Shown: positions 1 through 8,554 of the stretch, piece by piece | Layout of the letters: every line of letters starts with the position of its first letter | Position numbering within the stretch: position 1 is the stretch's first letter | Origin: an uncultured Phascolarctobacterium sp. | Lineage (GTDB): Bacteria > Bacillota > Negativicutes > Acidaminococcales > Acidaminococcaceae | Direction of reading: 5' to 3' | Assembly (NCBI GenBank): GCA_900757795.1 | Contig: CAAEPE010000009.1 | Span: forward strand, 62,001-126,000 | Length of the DNA: 64,000 nucleotides | The notes under the pieces: model-generated | Database searches by the model: none | Told to the model about the DNA's origin: nothing | Seen by the model: only the letters and a program-made list of their open reading frames with translations | Position numbers and translations under genes: made by a program

Positions 1-202
1 TGGATAGGCAAAAGGCCAAAGCCGTAGCGGTCATAGTCAAGGCAGTAAGGCTCATGCCCAAGCCACCCGGCAGATAATGCAAGAAAATATAGAACAGCGC
101 CCATTCTACCAACGCCGCCGTACCGCCGACAAACAGGTACAGCAGTACCTTAATCAGTTCGCTATCCGTATAATCAATGCCGAATAAAACTTTTCTGCGC
201 AT
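1..202 (-). CDS. GtrA-family membrane protein, N-terminal part
   Basis: The minus strand reads an open frame of 67 codons from ATG at 202 to the window edge, so only the N-terminus is present. It begins MRRKVLFGIDYTDSELIKVL and continues into a hydrophobic segment with VGGTAALVEWALFYIFL, which resembles the first membrane helix of GtrA-like proteins. These small four-helix proteins are linked to moving lipid-linked sugars for cell-surface polymers. The neighbour that would show the polysaccharide context lies outside the window. The assignment rests on this short hydrophobic stretch. Confidence 0.6.
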   Translation of the reverse strand, partial: MRRKVLFGIDYTDSELIKVLLYLFVGGTAALVEWALFYIFLHYLPGGLGMSLTALTMTATALAFCLS

Positions 203-289
203 ACAAACTCCACTAAAATATGATATTGTATTATACCACAATTTAAGCGCAGATTACAGGGGGTTATTATAGTTTTCATAGATTACAAA

Positions 290-350
290 GGCGATATATT
301 ATCACCCGTTCAACGCGTTTTTCACGTTCACTACGGCAAGATATTATCAC
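290..350 (-). repeat. Degenerate short copy of the GGCGATAA palindromic element
   Basis: The stretch opens with GGCGATATATTATCAC, carries CGTTCAACGCG, and closes with ATATTATCAC. These match one end and part of the arm of the 61-63 and 166 bp elements elsewhere in the window. The other terminus is eroded. It lies 30 bp before a full-length copy in the same orientation. Confidence 0.55.
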
Positions 351-379
351 TTGTTTAAATAGTTTTTATGGGTTGCAAA

Positions 380-545
380 GGCGATATATTATCACTCGTT
401 CAACGCGTTTTTTCACGCTCACTGCGGGCGGAAGCATCACGAAATCTCGCAAAACTCGCTTCGCTCAAACATTGCTCGATTTCTATGCTTCCATGCCCTC
501 ATTCACTAAAAAACGCTATCTTCACTTAGTGATAATATAATCGCC
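380..545 (-). repeat. Long (166 bp) GGCGATAA palindromic element
   Basis: This is a full-length element in the opposite orientation to those at 17.2-19.1 kb. Its termini are GGCGATATATTATCAC and GTGATAATATAATCGCC, which are inverted repeats. The interior has a second inverted pair, GGAAGCAT with ATGCTTCC, around an inner arm containing GAGTTTTGCGAG and GAGCAATGTTTGAGC in the family orientation. No reading frame of note is inside. The spacer 203-961 otherwise contains only hairpins and no gene I can support. Confidence 0.8.
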
Positions 546-798
546 TTGCCTACTTTTACCGCTAAAATCTGCGCGTAGTGTCCGCCAACATCAAATACGC
601 TGAAATAAAATTCCCCTATATTTGTTCCATCTGTTGAAAAATCTAAAGTACACTAGCGTACAATTCACTTTGCGGTAGACCGCCAAAGCTCTGCATTATG
701 AGCGTATATAACCCGAAGCCGCCAACCTCAAAAACTATCGTCTTAGTAGAACCTTGTCACAAAGTGCGAACCATCTACAAACCTCGAAGATTCTTTGC

Positions 799-856
799 CG
801 CGATTTTCAAAATCGCGCGGTTTTCTTCGCAATTCTTTTGGCGGCAAAAGAATTGC
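799..856. other. Two adjacent perfect hairpins in a gene-free spacer
   Basis: At 799-817 CGCGATTTT pairs with AAAATCGCG around one base. At 829-856 GCAATTCTTTTG pairs with CAAAAGAATTGC around a GCGG loop and is followed by ATTTTTTAA, so the second hairpin could end plus-strand transcription. No plus-strand gene precedes it. A 65-codon frame at 754-951 runs through both hairpins and the following terminator and looks like a by-product of them. Confidence 0.5.
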
Positions 857-894
857 ATTTTTTAACGACTAGCGTGCCGCACGCACGCCAATCC

Positions 895-945
895 AAAAAA
901 ACAGGCAGCACCGCAGGTTTCCCCACAGCTCTGCCTGTTTTTTTT
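895..945 (-). terminator. Terminator after the NhaC/deacylase operon
   Basis: AACAGGCAG and CTGCCTGTT form a stem around a loop of about 22 nt, flanked by A-rich and T8 runs, so it can work in both directions. It sits 17 bp beyond the stop of the minus-strand antiporter gene, which fits the end of that operon. Confidence 0.75.
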
Positions 946-961
946 ATTTAACTAAATAAAA

Positions 962-2380
962 TTACATCACCATGCCAAACACCAAATAAAGAATTACGGA
1001 AGCAGCTGCAAAGCACAAAGCATAAGGCATCTGCGTTTTTACGTGATCCATAATATTGCAGCCCGTAGTAGCGCAGGACATAATAGTAGTATCAGAAATA
1101 GGTGAGGAATGGTCGCCGAAAATAGCGCCGCCAAACATTGCGCCTGCCGTTAAAGGCACGCTAACCCCCATCTGTATAGCCATTGGAATGGCAATCAAGC
1201 CCATAATCGCCATAGTGCCCATGGAGGTACCCGTAGCGAAAGAAAGCAGCATCGCCATAACAAATACCAAAGCGGGCAGCAGTCCGGGACTTAAAAAGTT
1301 CATAAAAATATGGGAAAGATAATTGCCCGTATCCAATTGTTTTACCAAAGGCCCCATAGCAAAGGCCAGCGTCAAAACTAAAACAATGGACAGCATGGAA
1401 GCCATACCCTTAATAAATTCCTCGGTCAGTTTTTCTAAGGTAAACACCTTCTGCACCAAGCACATCAGACAGATAGAGCCTGCGGACAGCATACAGCCCC
1501 ACAGCAGAGACTGCAAACCGGCTCCCTTAGTAGGGTCGCCCTTGCCCGTTACCAGCAGCACACCCAAAATACCGATAATCATAACCGCCATAGGCGTTAC
1601 CATATTCCAAGCGTTAGGATTGGCGTTAGCAGCAACCATCGTAGCCTCTCTGCTGCTGTCACCGCCTGCACTGGCAGGGTCGTCCAATTCGCCGGTGGAG
1701 TCCACGCGCTCCTCTGCCTTTTTCATCATGCCGAAATCAATAGGCAAAAAGCAGGAAAATAGAGCAAAAGCAACAGCGATAATGCAGTAAAAATTAAACG
1801 GAATGGATTGGAACAGCACAGTAATCGCCTGATCCTTAGGCACGCCGCCGGAAACCAAATAGCCGCTCATGGAGCCAAGCCAGCCGCTTAACGGCAGCAG
1901 CACGCAGACCGGCGTAGAAGTGGAATGTACTAAAAAAGAAGCCTTTTCGTGAGACACCTTCATGCTGTCATTTAACGGCCGCGCTACCGAGCCGGTAACC
2001 ATACAGCTCAAAGAACCGGACGTAAAAACAATGCATCCCAGCAGCCAGGTGAAAAACTGGGAAGCCTTTTTAGATTTAATAATACCGCGCTTATTTACCA
2101 TGATGTCGATAAAACCGGCAATACCGCCGGAACGCTCAATTAAATACAGCACCGCGCCGATTAAGAAAATAGACATCAGTACAATAGTGTTGCCGTTAGA
2201 AGCAAATACCTTCACGATACTGTAAAAGGTATTGTTAAGGCCTGCGAAAAATGCGCCTCCCGCCAAAATCATATTAGCCAAAAATACGCCTACAAGCAAC
2301 GCCACAAACACGTTTTTAAAGATTAACGCCAAAGCAATTGTCACCAGCGGCGGAACTACCGATAAAAAGCCTAATTCCAT
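962..2380 (-). CDS. nhaC: NhaC-family Na+/H+ antiporter
   Basis: The 472-residue product has about a dozen hydrophobic segments and a central soluble loop near residues 220-250 that is rich in acidic and small residues. The block STSTPVCVLLPLSGWLGSM is typical of the NhaC/ion-transporter superfamily, whose members exchange Na+ for H+ or link Na+ to malate/lactate exchange. GGGAGG lies 9 nt before the ATG. The gene follows the deacylase gene by 15 bp, so the two are probably one operon; the carrier may import the substrate or export the product of that enzyme. The ion pair cannot be told from sequence alone. Confidence 0.75.
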   Translation of the reverse strand: MELGFLSVVPPLVTIALALIFKNVFVALLVGVFLANMILAGGAFFAGLNNTFYSIVKVFASNGNTIVLMSIFLIGAVLYLIERSGGIAGFIDIMVNKRGIIKSKKASQFFTWLLGCIVFTSGSLSCMVTGSVARPLNDSMKVSHEKASFLVHSTSTPVCVLLPLSGWLGSMSGYLVSGGVPKDQAITVLFQSIPFNFYCIIAVAFALFSCFLPIDFGMMKKAEERVDSTGELDDPASAGGDSSREATMVAANANPNAWNMVTPMAVMIIGILGVLLVTGKGDPTKGAGLQSLLWGCMLSAGSICLMCLVQKVFTLEKLTEEFIKGMASMLSIVLVLTLAFAMGPLVKQLDTGNYLSHIFMNFLSPGLLPALVFVMAMLLSFATGTSMGTMAIMGLIAIPMAIQMGVSVPLTAGAMFGGAIFGDHSSPISDTTIMSCATTGCNIMDHVKTQMPYALCFAAASVILYLVFGMVM

Positions 2381-2395
2381 AATACAGCCTCCCTT

Positions 2396-3757
2396 TTATT
2401 TACGCAATGCGCGCCCCAACGACCCGTTCACAACCTTGCAGTCCTTTGCCGCAATTTCTCCGGCAATCAGCACATAGTCGATACCCTCGCCAGGCAGCGT
2501 AGGATTTTCAAAAGTCGCTTTATCCTCAATTTTAGCAGGATCGAAAATTACAATATCCGCATCTGCGCCTACGCGCAAATTACCTTTATGCGTCAGTCCC
2601 AGCTTTTCTGCCGGCATAGCTGTACACATGCGTACAGCCTCCTCCAGCGACAGCTTCCCTTGCCGCACAAATTGGCTGAACAAACGGGGGAAGGAGCCTG
2701 CCGCCCGCGGATGTCCCTGTCCCTTGTTCATAATACCGTCGCTGCCAAGCATAACGTTCAAGGAGCCTAACGCTAAATCTACGTCCGCTTCCTTCATTAC
2801 GTGGCACACGGTTAAATGCTCCGGATGCTCGCGGCGTTCTTCGGCAAAAATTTCTGCAGTGCAGCGCTGTCCCTTGTATTTGCCCTCGCACATTTCAATC
2901 ACATCGTAATCGCAGTGATAGCGCTCCAGCCAGCCGTCGTCATAGGTAGCTGCGCCGATAGCCGTGGAAAAGGCGTAATAGGGATAGCAGTCGCAGGATA
3001 CATCCAGACCGTTCAGCTTATATTCGGCAATCATGGCCAAAAATTTTGCCATCTGCCCAAAGCCTGCCATAGAGCCGATATGGGAATACTGCGCCGATAA
3101 ATGCAGCTTTTTCGCCACATCTAAAAACTCCTTAGTAGCGGCAAAAATGCCCTCCGCGTCGTCCCGCACATGAGCGGCTATCAGCCTATTGCGTGCCGCG
3201 CAGGGTGCCGCCGTCGCCAGCATTTCCTTTTCCGTAAGACCGGGAACGTAGCGCAATCCATAGGATACGCCAAAGCAGCCTGCATCCAAGGCTTCCTCAA
3301 TCTTTCGCACCATAAGTTTTAATTCTGCGTCGTTTACGGGGCCGTAATTATCCTTATTGCCGCAGGCCTCGCGCATATAGCCGTGCCCTGCCAATAGCGC
3401 CACGTTGACAGGCGCGCCGTAAGCGTCCACCAAATCAAGATACTTTGAGGGGTCGTAACGATTGATGCCGCACTGACCGCCCAGCACGGCAGTTACCCCC
3501 ATACGCAGAGAGCAGCGAAATATTGAAGTTGCGTCGTCGTCCTCGATTAGACCATCCTCGCCCACAAAATCCTCGTGCATATGGATATCAATAAATCCCG
3601 GGCAGACAACCTTGCCCGCAGCGTCAAGTACTACGTCCGCCTGTGGCTCCGCCGCCGTTACCAGCTTCACCCTGCCGTCCTCCAGCAATAGATTAAGCTT
3701 GGCCTGCACTAAATTAGCGGGATCAATCAGCAAACCATTTTTAATTAACGTACTCAT
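2396..3757 (-). CDS. N-acyl-D-amino-acid deacylase-family amidohydrolase
   Basis: This metal-dependent amidohydrolase is 453 residues from the start chosen here. Early on it has the metal motif PGFIDIHMHEDF, later HVRDD, YSHIGS and HPRAAGSFPR, and near the end GADADIVIFDP, the usual beta-sandwich return strand. The order matches the D-aminoacylase/dihydroorotase group that hydrolyses N-acyl-D-amino acids or related amides. The open frame extends to 3820, but family alignment supports ATG at 3757 (MSTLIKNGLLIDP). The ribosome site AAGGAA is rather distant at about 14 nt. The coupled antiporter downstream hints at catabolism of an imported acylated amino acid. Confidence 0.75.
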   Translation of the reverse strand: MSTLIKNGLLIDPANLVQAKLNLLLEDGRVKLVTAAEPQADVVLDAAGKVVCPGFIDIHMHEDFVGEDGLIEDDDATSIFRCSLRMGVTAVLGGQCGINRYDPSKYLDLVDAYGAPVNVALLAGHGYMREACGNKDNYGPVNDAELKLMVRKIEEALDAGCFGVSYGLRYVPGLTEKEMLATAAPCAARNRLIAAHVRDDAEGIFAATKEFLDVAKKLHLSAQYSHIGSMAGFGQMAKFLAMIAEYKLNGLDVSCDCYPYYAFSTAIGAATYDDGWLERYHCDYDVIEMCEGKYKGQRCTAEIFAEERREHPEHLTVCHVMKEADVDLALGSLNVMLGSDGIMNKGQGHPRAAGSFPRLFSQFVRQGKLSLEEAVRMCTAMPAEKLGLTHKGNLRVGADADIVIFDPAKIEDKATFENPTLPGEGIDYVLIAGEIAAKDCKVVNGSLGRALRK

Positions 3758-4123
3758 TGATTTTACACCATTTCCTTCATAGCATACGTCTGCGCCTGCA
3801 GTAAAACCCCAAGTAAGCACCCGGCATGCTAAATTATCGTTAAATTCATTTTACCCTATATTTAAGCAAAAATCCAGTGGCTTACCTAGGCAGAAACAGT
3901 AAATTTGACACTTTTTGTGCATGTATTATGTATTATCTTCCGTCAATTACAAACACTGCACTCCATCGTCACCCACTAGGCCATTTTAATCCTAGTAAAA
4001 ATGTTATTTTGGGCGCGACAAATTGCTTACTGTGCCAAAAAAATATGCTATAATATTGCCGTTATCCATCAATTTATCCCTGACGGCTAGTAAGCCGCAG
4101 GCAAAATAGCCAAAGGAGTTCCT
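3758..4123. other. Divergent spacer between deacylase and AEC genes
   Basis: This 366 bp spacer holds the control regions of two divergent genes. TATAAT at 4051-4056 is a plausible -10 for the plus-strand gene; a clear -35 at correct spacing is not seen. An inverted repeat ACTAGG-N10-CCTAGT at 3975-3996 could be a regulator site. No gene or RNA is evident. Confidence 0.4.
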
Positions 4124-5047
4124 ATGCTTTCTCTAATTTTAGCCAAAAAAATCTTTTCGTTATTTATCATCATGCTCATGAGTATGAGCCTGGTGCGTTT
4201 AAAAATTCTTAAAGCCTCCGACAGCAAGGTGATGTCCATTTTGCTGCTGTACCTGTTCTTTCCCTGCGTCATTATCGACGCCTTTCAGGTAGATTTTACG
4301 CCGGAAATTCAGCACGGGCTGCTGCTGAGCACGGCAGCCGCCGTAGCGGTACAGGCGCTGCTTTTATTTGCAGGCCTTTTTTGGCAAAGGCTACTGCACC
4401 TAAATGCCGTGGAGGTATGCTCCGTTATCTATTCCAACGCCGGTAATCTGATTATTCCACTGGTTATCGCCGTACTTGGCGCCGAATGGGTAATTTATTC
4501 CAGCACCTTTTTAGCAGTGCAGCTGGTGCTTTTTTGGACCCACATGAAATCAACCATGGCGCGGGAAACCCACATGGATTGGCGCGCCGTGTTTACCAAC
4601 GCCAACATGATTGCCATTTTTATCGGTCTTGTGCTGCTCCTTACAGGCTGGCGCCTGCCCGGTCCGGTCAACGATGCTCTGCACTCACTGGGACTTGTCA
4701 TCGGCCCGTCCGCTATGATTATTGCCGGTATGCTTTTAGGCAATATGAGCTGGGAAAAAATCCGCTCCTATAAGCGTGTGCCCTTAGTGGCTTTTTTACG
4801 CCTGATTGTTATGCCCCTCATCATCTTAGTCTTTGTAAAATACAGTGGCTTGGCAGCCTTTTCCCCCGACGGCAAAACCATTTTATTGATTACCCTTTTA
4901 GCTACGGCAACACCCTCCGCTACCACCTGCGTAAGCATGGCGTCCCTCTTTGACAACCAGCCGGAATACGCCAGCGTGATCAACGTCGTTACCGCTACCC
5001 TGTGCACCATTACCATGCCGCTGATAGTGTGGCTGTACCAGCTGTAA
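4124..5047 (+). CDS. AEC-family permease (malate/auxin efflux carrier type)
   Basis: The 307-residue product has ten predicted membrane segments in two halves. The family marks are present: an early N-terminal VRLKI(L)KASDS loop, YSNAGNLIIPLV in the first half, and LLATATPSATTCVSMASLF in the second. AEC proteins move organic anions such as malate or malonate, often as uniporters or proton-coupled carriers. AGGAG lies 6 nt before the ATG. It is alone on its strand and transcribed away from the deacylase/antiporter pair. A 69-bp part of its 3' third is copied at 8478-8546. Confidence 0.8.
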   Translation: MLSLILAKKIFSLFIIMLMSMSLVRLKILKASDSKVMSILLLYLFFPCVIIDAFQVDFTPEIQHGLLLSTAAAVAVQALLLFAGLFWQRLLHLNAVEVCSVIYSNAGNLIIPLVIAVLGAEWVIYSSTFLAVQLVLFWTHMKSTMARETHMDWRAVFTNANMIAIFIGLVLLLTGWRLPGPVNDALHSLGLVIGPSAMIIAGMLLGNMSWEKIRSYKRVPLVAFLRLIVMPLIILVFVKYSGLAAFSPDGKTILLITLLATATPSATTCVSMASLFDNQPEYASVINVVTATLCTITMPLIVWLYQL

Positions 5048-5048
5048 A

Positions 5049-5213
5049 AATCACGCGTTTTTACATAAATCGGATAAGGTTAAGCTCCGAGTGCGCTTCT
5101 CCTTGGATAATTTGAAGCTGGATGACGATATACTTAATATTCCTCTGTTTATGGCCGACCAAGCCGATAGATTGATTGGCTTAGCATTGGAGCAAAAATC
5201 ATTCAAACAATAA
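5049..5213 (+). pseudogene. Unrecognised C-terminal coding remnant
   Basis: Right after the AEC stop, in another frame, 54 codons are open and end in TAA at 5211. The predicted tail includes LRVRFSLDNLKLDDDILNIP and FMADQADRLIGLALEQ, which look protein-like in composition. No start codon or ribosome site exists. It may be the end of a gene whose 5' part was lost. I do not recognise the family, and chance is possible at this length. Confidence 0.35.
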
Positions 5214-5272
5214 ATTTGCAAAAGAGAAATACTATATTCTAACAGACTTGCCAAAACAATTTTCGCAACGCA

Positions 5273-5313
5273 AAAAGCTTCGGCACACTAACCGTGTAGC
5301 CGAAGCTTTTTTA
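5273..5313 (+). terminator. Bidirectional terminator between convergent genes
   Basis: AAAAGCTTCGGC and GCCGAAGCTTTT pair around a 14-nt loop, followed by T7. It can end the AEC transcript on the plus strand and the exported-protein transcript on the minus strand. Confidence 0.85.
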
Positions 5314-5389
5314 TTTTGATATGCAATTAAATTCTGCCAAATTGCCTTTAATTTTTAATACAGTTAAGCGCAATTTTTCAGCAAAGCTT

Positions 5390-5920
5390 TCAGTGAGCGC
5401 TATTGTAGCCTGCAATAAAGCTTTGCAGACCGGGGCGCAGACTGATAAAATCATCGTCAGAAAAATCGTAATTAAATTCGTAGTAGCCGCCTGCCTCCGG
5501 CTTGGTGGGTTTGGCGGAGCTAAGGCTGACGTTGCCGTCTCTAAAGCTCATGTAATAAATATATTCCTCACCGTACATAGCGGGATTACCGCCAAAAGCG
5601 TCCACCCTTTGAGTGTAAGCAAAGCTGCCGTTCTTACTCTGCCGCTGGATTTCGTAGGAATATAACCGAATGCGATTATCATCTACTACGCCGTAAGCGA
5701 GAATATTATCAGCGCTGTCCATAAAATCTGCTACGCCCAGCTCGTAATCATAGGCTTCTATAACAGCAAATTGTCTGCCGCCATCATTGACCACGGACAA
5801 CGTAGCATTAGGAAAGTCCTCACCGTTCAGGCGCTGGTAGGACCGGCCTGCTTCTGCCGTCCAAGAAGCCACCAGCAGACAGGCCGCCAAACATAAGCCT
5901 TTGTATTTTAATTTCAGCAT
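5390..5920 (-). CDS. Small exported protein of unknown function
   Basis: This protein of 176 residues begins with a signal peptide (MLKLKYKGLCLAACLLVASW, cleavage likely near AEA). The mature part is mostly beta-prone and acidic, with AYDYELGVADF and YIYYMSFRDGNVSL. No family is recognised. AAGGAG precedes the ATG by about 8 nt. It is the last of three exported-protein genes on the same strand with spacers of 46 and 26 bp, probably one operon. The stretch VIEAYDYELG resembles SVTAYDYIGP in the first gene of the set, so the two may be distant paralogs. Confidence 0.7.
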   Translation of the reverse strand: MLKLKYKGLCLAACLLVASWTAEAGRSYQRLNGEDFPNATLSVVNDGGRQFAVIEAYDYELGVADFMDSADNILAYGVVDDNRIRLYSYEIQRQSKNGSFAYTQRVDAFGGNPAMYGEEYIYYMSFRDGNVSLSSAKPTKPEAGGYYEFNYDFSDDDFISLRPGLQSFIAGYNSAH

Positions 5921-5966
5921 AACAATTCTCCTTTGAGTATTTTTAAAAGTTCTATGTAGCTAGTAA

Positions 5967-6749
5967 TCACAAGACAACGCGAACAAAATCGGCGCTTACA
6001 TAGCCCATTTGTCCCTTGGCGTTGATGGCGGGGAACCAGGAGCGTCCGTCAAAGGTGCATTGGCTGCCGCTAGGCGTGACAAGCTCATTGAGCCGCAAGG
6101 AATCTATTACTTCGCTGTCCAAAGAAGGAGCCGTGCGGAAATTTACATAGTCGCCTGTTAATACCAAGGCTGCGCCGGGCAGCCAATATTGGCTCATCAG
6201 GTAAAAGATTTCGTAAAGCTCGGCAATTTCTTTGTTAGCCTGCCTTAAATATTCGGCAGAGCTATTGTCCTTATACTCCGCATAGCTTTTTTCGGCAGGC
6301 AGCTTAGACGCGGAAATTTCGGATAGCTTTGCCAAGTTATCCTTGTAAGCCTGTAAATATTTTTTGTTTTGGTAAACAAGGGGCAGCATATCATCATTTT
6401 CCAAAGCGCCGTCAGCCCGCACGTAAATGGTTACTTCGTCATCCTGGCGCACCCAGTTATATTGCTGCACCAGCGCGTAGGCAATGGCCTCAGCCTCTAT
6501 ATTTTCCAGCCAAATACCCTTATTTTGAAAACACGGCTTAACATATTTTTCGGCACACTCTTTTGCCATATCCATTTTGACGCTGAAATTTCCTCGGGAC
6601 AGCAGAAAAGTACCGTTCTCGCCTACCGCCGCATCAACGGCAGCCGGACCATACTCAAAGCTTCTGTCAAATTTATAGCCTGCTTCCACGTTACCCACCT
6701 GAGCGAAAAGCAGCAGAGCTGCCAGCGCGCTTAACAAATATTTTTTCAT
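5967..6749 (-). CDS. Exported protein with C-terminal SH3-type domain
   Basis: From ATG at 6749 the product is 260 residues with a signal peptide (MKKYLLSALAALLLFAQ). The last 65 residues read as a bacterial SH3 domain: GDYVNFRTAPSLDSEVIDSL, then WFPAINAKGQMGYVSADFV. Such domains often bind cell-wall peptides. The middle is helical and lysine/glutamate rich. AAGGAG lies 8 nt before this ATG; an in-frame start at 6770 has no site. It lies between two other exported-protein genes. Its cargo or enzymatic role is unknown. Confidence 0.7.
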   Translation of the reverse strand: MKKYLLSALAALLLFAQVGNVEAGYKFDRSFEYGPAAVDAAVGENGTFLLSRGNFSVKMDMAKECAEKYVKPCFQNKGIWLENIEAEAIAYALVQQYNWVRQDDEVTIYVRADGALENDDMLPLVYQNKKYLQAYKDNLAKLSEISASKLPAEKSYAEYKDNSSAEYLRQANKEIAELYEIFYLMSQYWLPGAALVLTGDYVNFRTAPSLDSEVIDSLRLNELVTPSGSQCTFDGRSWFPAINAKGQMGYVSADFVRVVL

Positions 6750-6775
6750 AATTCTTCTCCTTGTAAGCAAAAACT

Positions 6776-7537
6776 TTAGCCTAAACCGCCCTCGTTATAG
6801 ATTTGCAAAACCTCACCGTTAGGCATGATTCTATAGGCTTCTTTTAAATCCTCCGTTACCAAATAGGTAACTGCCAGCGTACCGCTTTTAGCTGTCATTT
6901 CGTAAACTTCATATTTATAGCAGCCTGTTTTAGTGTCAATTTCCGCAGAAAGGCTTTGCGGATTATCCACATACCCAACATAAGCACAGTTATATCTGCT
7001 TAAGCTCAAATCAACGGTCAGCATTTCTCCGGGCAAATCATCTAGCAAAAGGCGTCCCATTCCCGGATCGATAATATTATCGTCGTTTAAATATTTATAA
7101 GTGCCTGCCATTTCAGGATCACTGGGCACGGACTCCATACCCTTTTGATGCAAGAGCAAATCCTTGCCCTTTGCTTCTTTGGTATAATAAACGGAGTAAT
7201 AAAGAGGTGTGCTTGCTCCGCCTTTAATTACCTGGCAGTGAGTTAAATGCACGTATTTAAAGTCCAAATAACCCGTGCCGATAAAACGCTTGACCGTGGC
7301 ATGATCCATATCAGGACCGATGTAATCGTAGGCAGTTACGCTGGCCAACATACCGAAGGGTGTTTCCACAACATTCATAAAGCCAATTTCGGTGCCGTCC
7401 TTAGCGTAGCGAGCGTAGGTAGCTGCATCCGCCGGGGCAGGAGAGGCGGCAAAGGTTACAGCCAAACAGCCTGCCGCTAACAGGCGCTGCCAATTTTTGC
7501 GGCAATTTTTTTGTTTAAGTCCGTTAAATATTTTCAT
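6776..7537 (-). CDS. Exported protein of unknown function
   Basis: The product is 253 residues. A basic N-terminus (KQKNCRKNWQR) is followed by a hydrophobic segment and a likely cleavage site near ADAA. The mature region is beta-rich with many tyrosines (YYSVYYTKE, YNCAYVGYVDNP). No family is recognised. GGGAGG is 8 nt upstream of the ATG. It is the first gene of the three-gene exported set and ends with YNEGGLG. The divergent neighbour is an L,D-transpeptidase gene, which hints at an envelope role. Confidence 0.65.
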   Translation of the reverse strand: MKIFNGLKQKNCRKNWQRLLAAGCLAVTFAASPAPADAATYARYAKDGTEIGFMNVVETPFGMLASVTAYDYIGPDMDHATVKRFIGTGYLDFKYVHLTHCQVIKGGASTPLYYSVYYTKEAKGKDLLLHQKGMESVPSDPEMAGTYKYLNDDNIIDPGMGRLLLDDLPGEMLTVDLSLSRYNCAYVGYVDNPQSLSAEIDTKTGCYKYEVYEMTAKSGTLAVTYLVTEDLKEAYRIMPNGEVLQIYNEGGLG

Positions 7538-7831
7538 TAGCTATACCTCCCTTGTGGCAACAATATCGCTTTCCACTGTGAATTATAGCAAAAGCGCCGC
7601 AATTTTACCCCACACCAAAAAAGCGTTTCGGGCGAGAAAATAAAATAATTTGGCAGCTAAAGAATTTCTTGCTGCTTTTGGCACGTTTCTCACCCCAATT
7701 TGCAGTTTCGGGTAGTGTTTTTTGCATTGTTTTTGCTTATAATTATCCTAGAACAGTTTAACTATTGCGGCAAAAGCTTACAGGCTTGCTGTCTAAAATC
7801 TTGCTAAAACAAAATTCAAGGAGGATATACT

Positions 7832-8437
7832 ATGAAACGAACAGCAAAATTTCTTTTTATGCAGCTGACTATTTTCTTATGCTGCGCACTTTTTATGCAG
7901 TCGGCAGCAGCGGCTCCGGCGGCTCACCTTTTCGGCAGCGCCAAATATCTCATTCATGTCCACAAATTAAGCTATCGGCTGGACGTTTATCAGCAGGGCG
8001 TAGAGGACGCTGTGTACAGCTTTCCTATTGCCGTAGGCAAAAATCCCGGCGATAAGCAGATGACGGGCGACAATAAAACGCCTACCTCCTGGGGCAGCGC
8101 GGCCGCTATTCCTGCTCGTTACGAGGGAGCAGGAATCGGCGTGCCCTCTGCTCAAGTACCTTTCCGCGTGGAGGAAGTGTGCCCCGCTCATTACTGGACC
8201 CATGATTTCGGCGACGGCAAAGGCGTTATCGAGGGAGCTTACGGCCCGTGGTTCTTATCGCTGGATACGGGCTGGCTCGGCATCGGCATTCACGGCACCC
8301 ATAATCCGGCGTCCATCGGCACCATGGTTTCCGAAGGCTGTATTCGTTTACGCAATGAGGATATACAGCAGCTCAAGGATATTATCTGCAGCGATAACGG
8401 CGGCATCGGCACCGGCGTAATTATTACGGAGGAGTAA
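7832..8437 (+). CDS. L,D-transpeptidase (YkuD family), exported
   Basis: The 201-residue product has a signal peptide (residues 1-28) and then one YkuD domain. The catalytic signature is HGTHNP at 154-159 followed by SEGCIRL with the nucleophile Cys170. These enzymes form 3-3 peptidoglycan cross-links or anchor proteins to the wall. The segment before the catalytic motif carries the usual YSFPIAVGKNP. AGGAGG lies 7 nt before the ATG, and TATAAT at 7738-7743 is a likely -10. It is a single-gene unit closed by a strong terminator. Part of its sequence (8037-8068) is echoed at 13880-13911. Confidence 0.85.
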   Translation: MKRTAKFLFMQLTIFLCCALFMQSAAAAPAAHLFGSAKYLIHVHKLSYRLDVYQQGVEDAVYSFPIAVGKNPGDKQMTGDNKTPTSWGSAAAIPARYEGAGIGVPSAQVPFRVEEVCPAHYWTHDFGDGKGVIEGAYGPWFLSLDTGWLGIGIHGTHNPASIGTMVSEGCIRLRNEDIQQLKDIICSDNGGIGTGVIITEE

Positions 8438-8475
8438 AACAAGGGAGAAGCAAACGCTTCTCCCTTGTTTGTTTT
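8438..8475 (+). terminator. Terminator after the L,D-transpeptidase gene
   Basis: ACAAGGGAGAAGC pairs with GCTTCTCCCTTGT around a tetraloop and is followed by TTGTTTT, directly after the stop codon. Confidence 0.85.
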
Positions 8476-8477
8476 AA

Positions 8478-8546
8478 CCTCATCATCTTGGCCTTTGTAA
8501 AATACAGTGGCTTGCCAGCCTTTTCCCCCGACGGCAAAACCATTTT
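8478..8546 (+). pseudogene. 69-bp copy of an internal part of the AEC gene
   Basis: This stretch matches 4816-4884 of the AEC permease gene at 66 of 69 positions by eye. It encodes the same peptide region (VKYSGL..FSPDGKTI) but lies without start or stop between a terminator and the 3' end of the 5'-nucleotidase gene. It is a short dispersed duplication, not a gene. Confidence 0.85.
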
Positions 8547-8554
8547 GCAGAAGT

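Noticed and set aside
754..951. A 65-codon plus-strand frame ending in TALPVFFI
   Set aside because: It runs through two perfect hairpins and a terminator, has no ribosome site and ends in the T-run, so it is a by-product of those structures.
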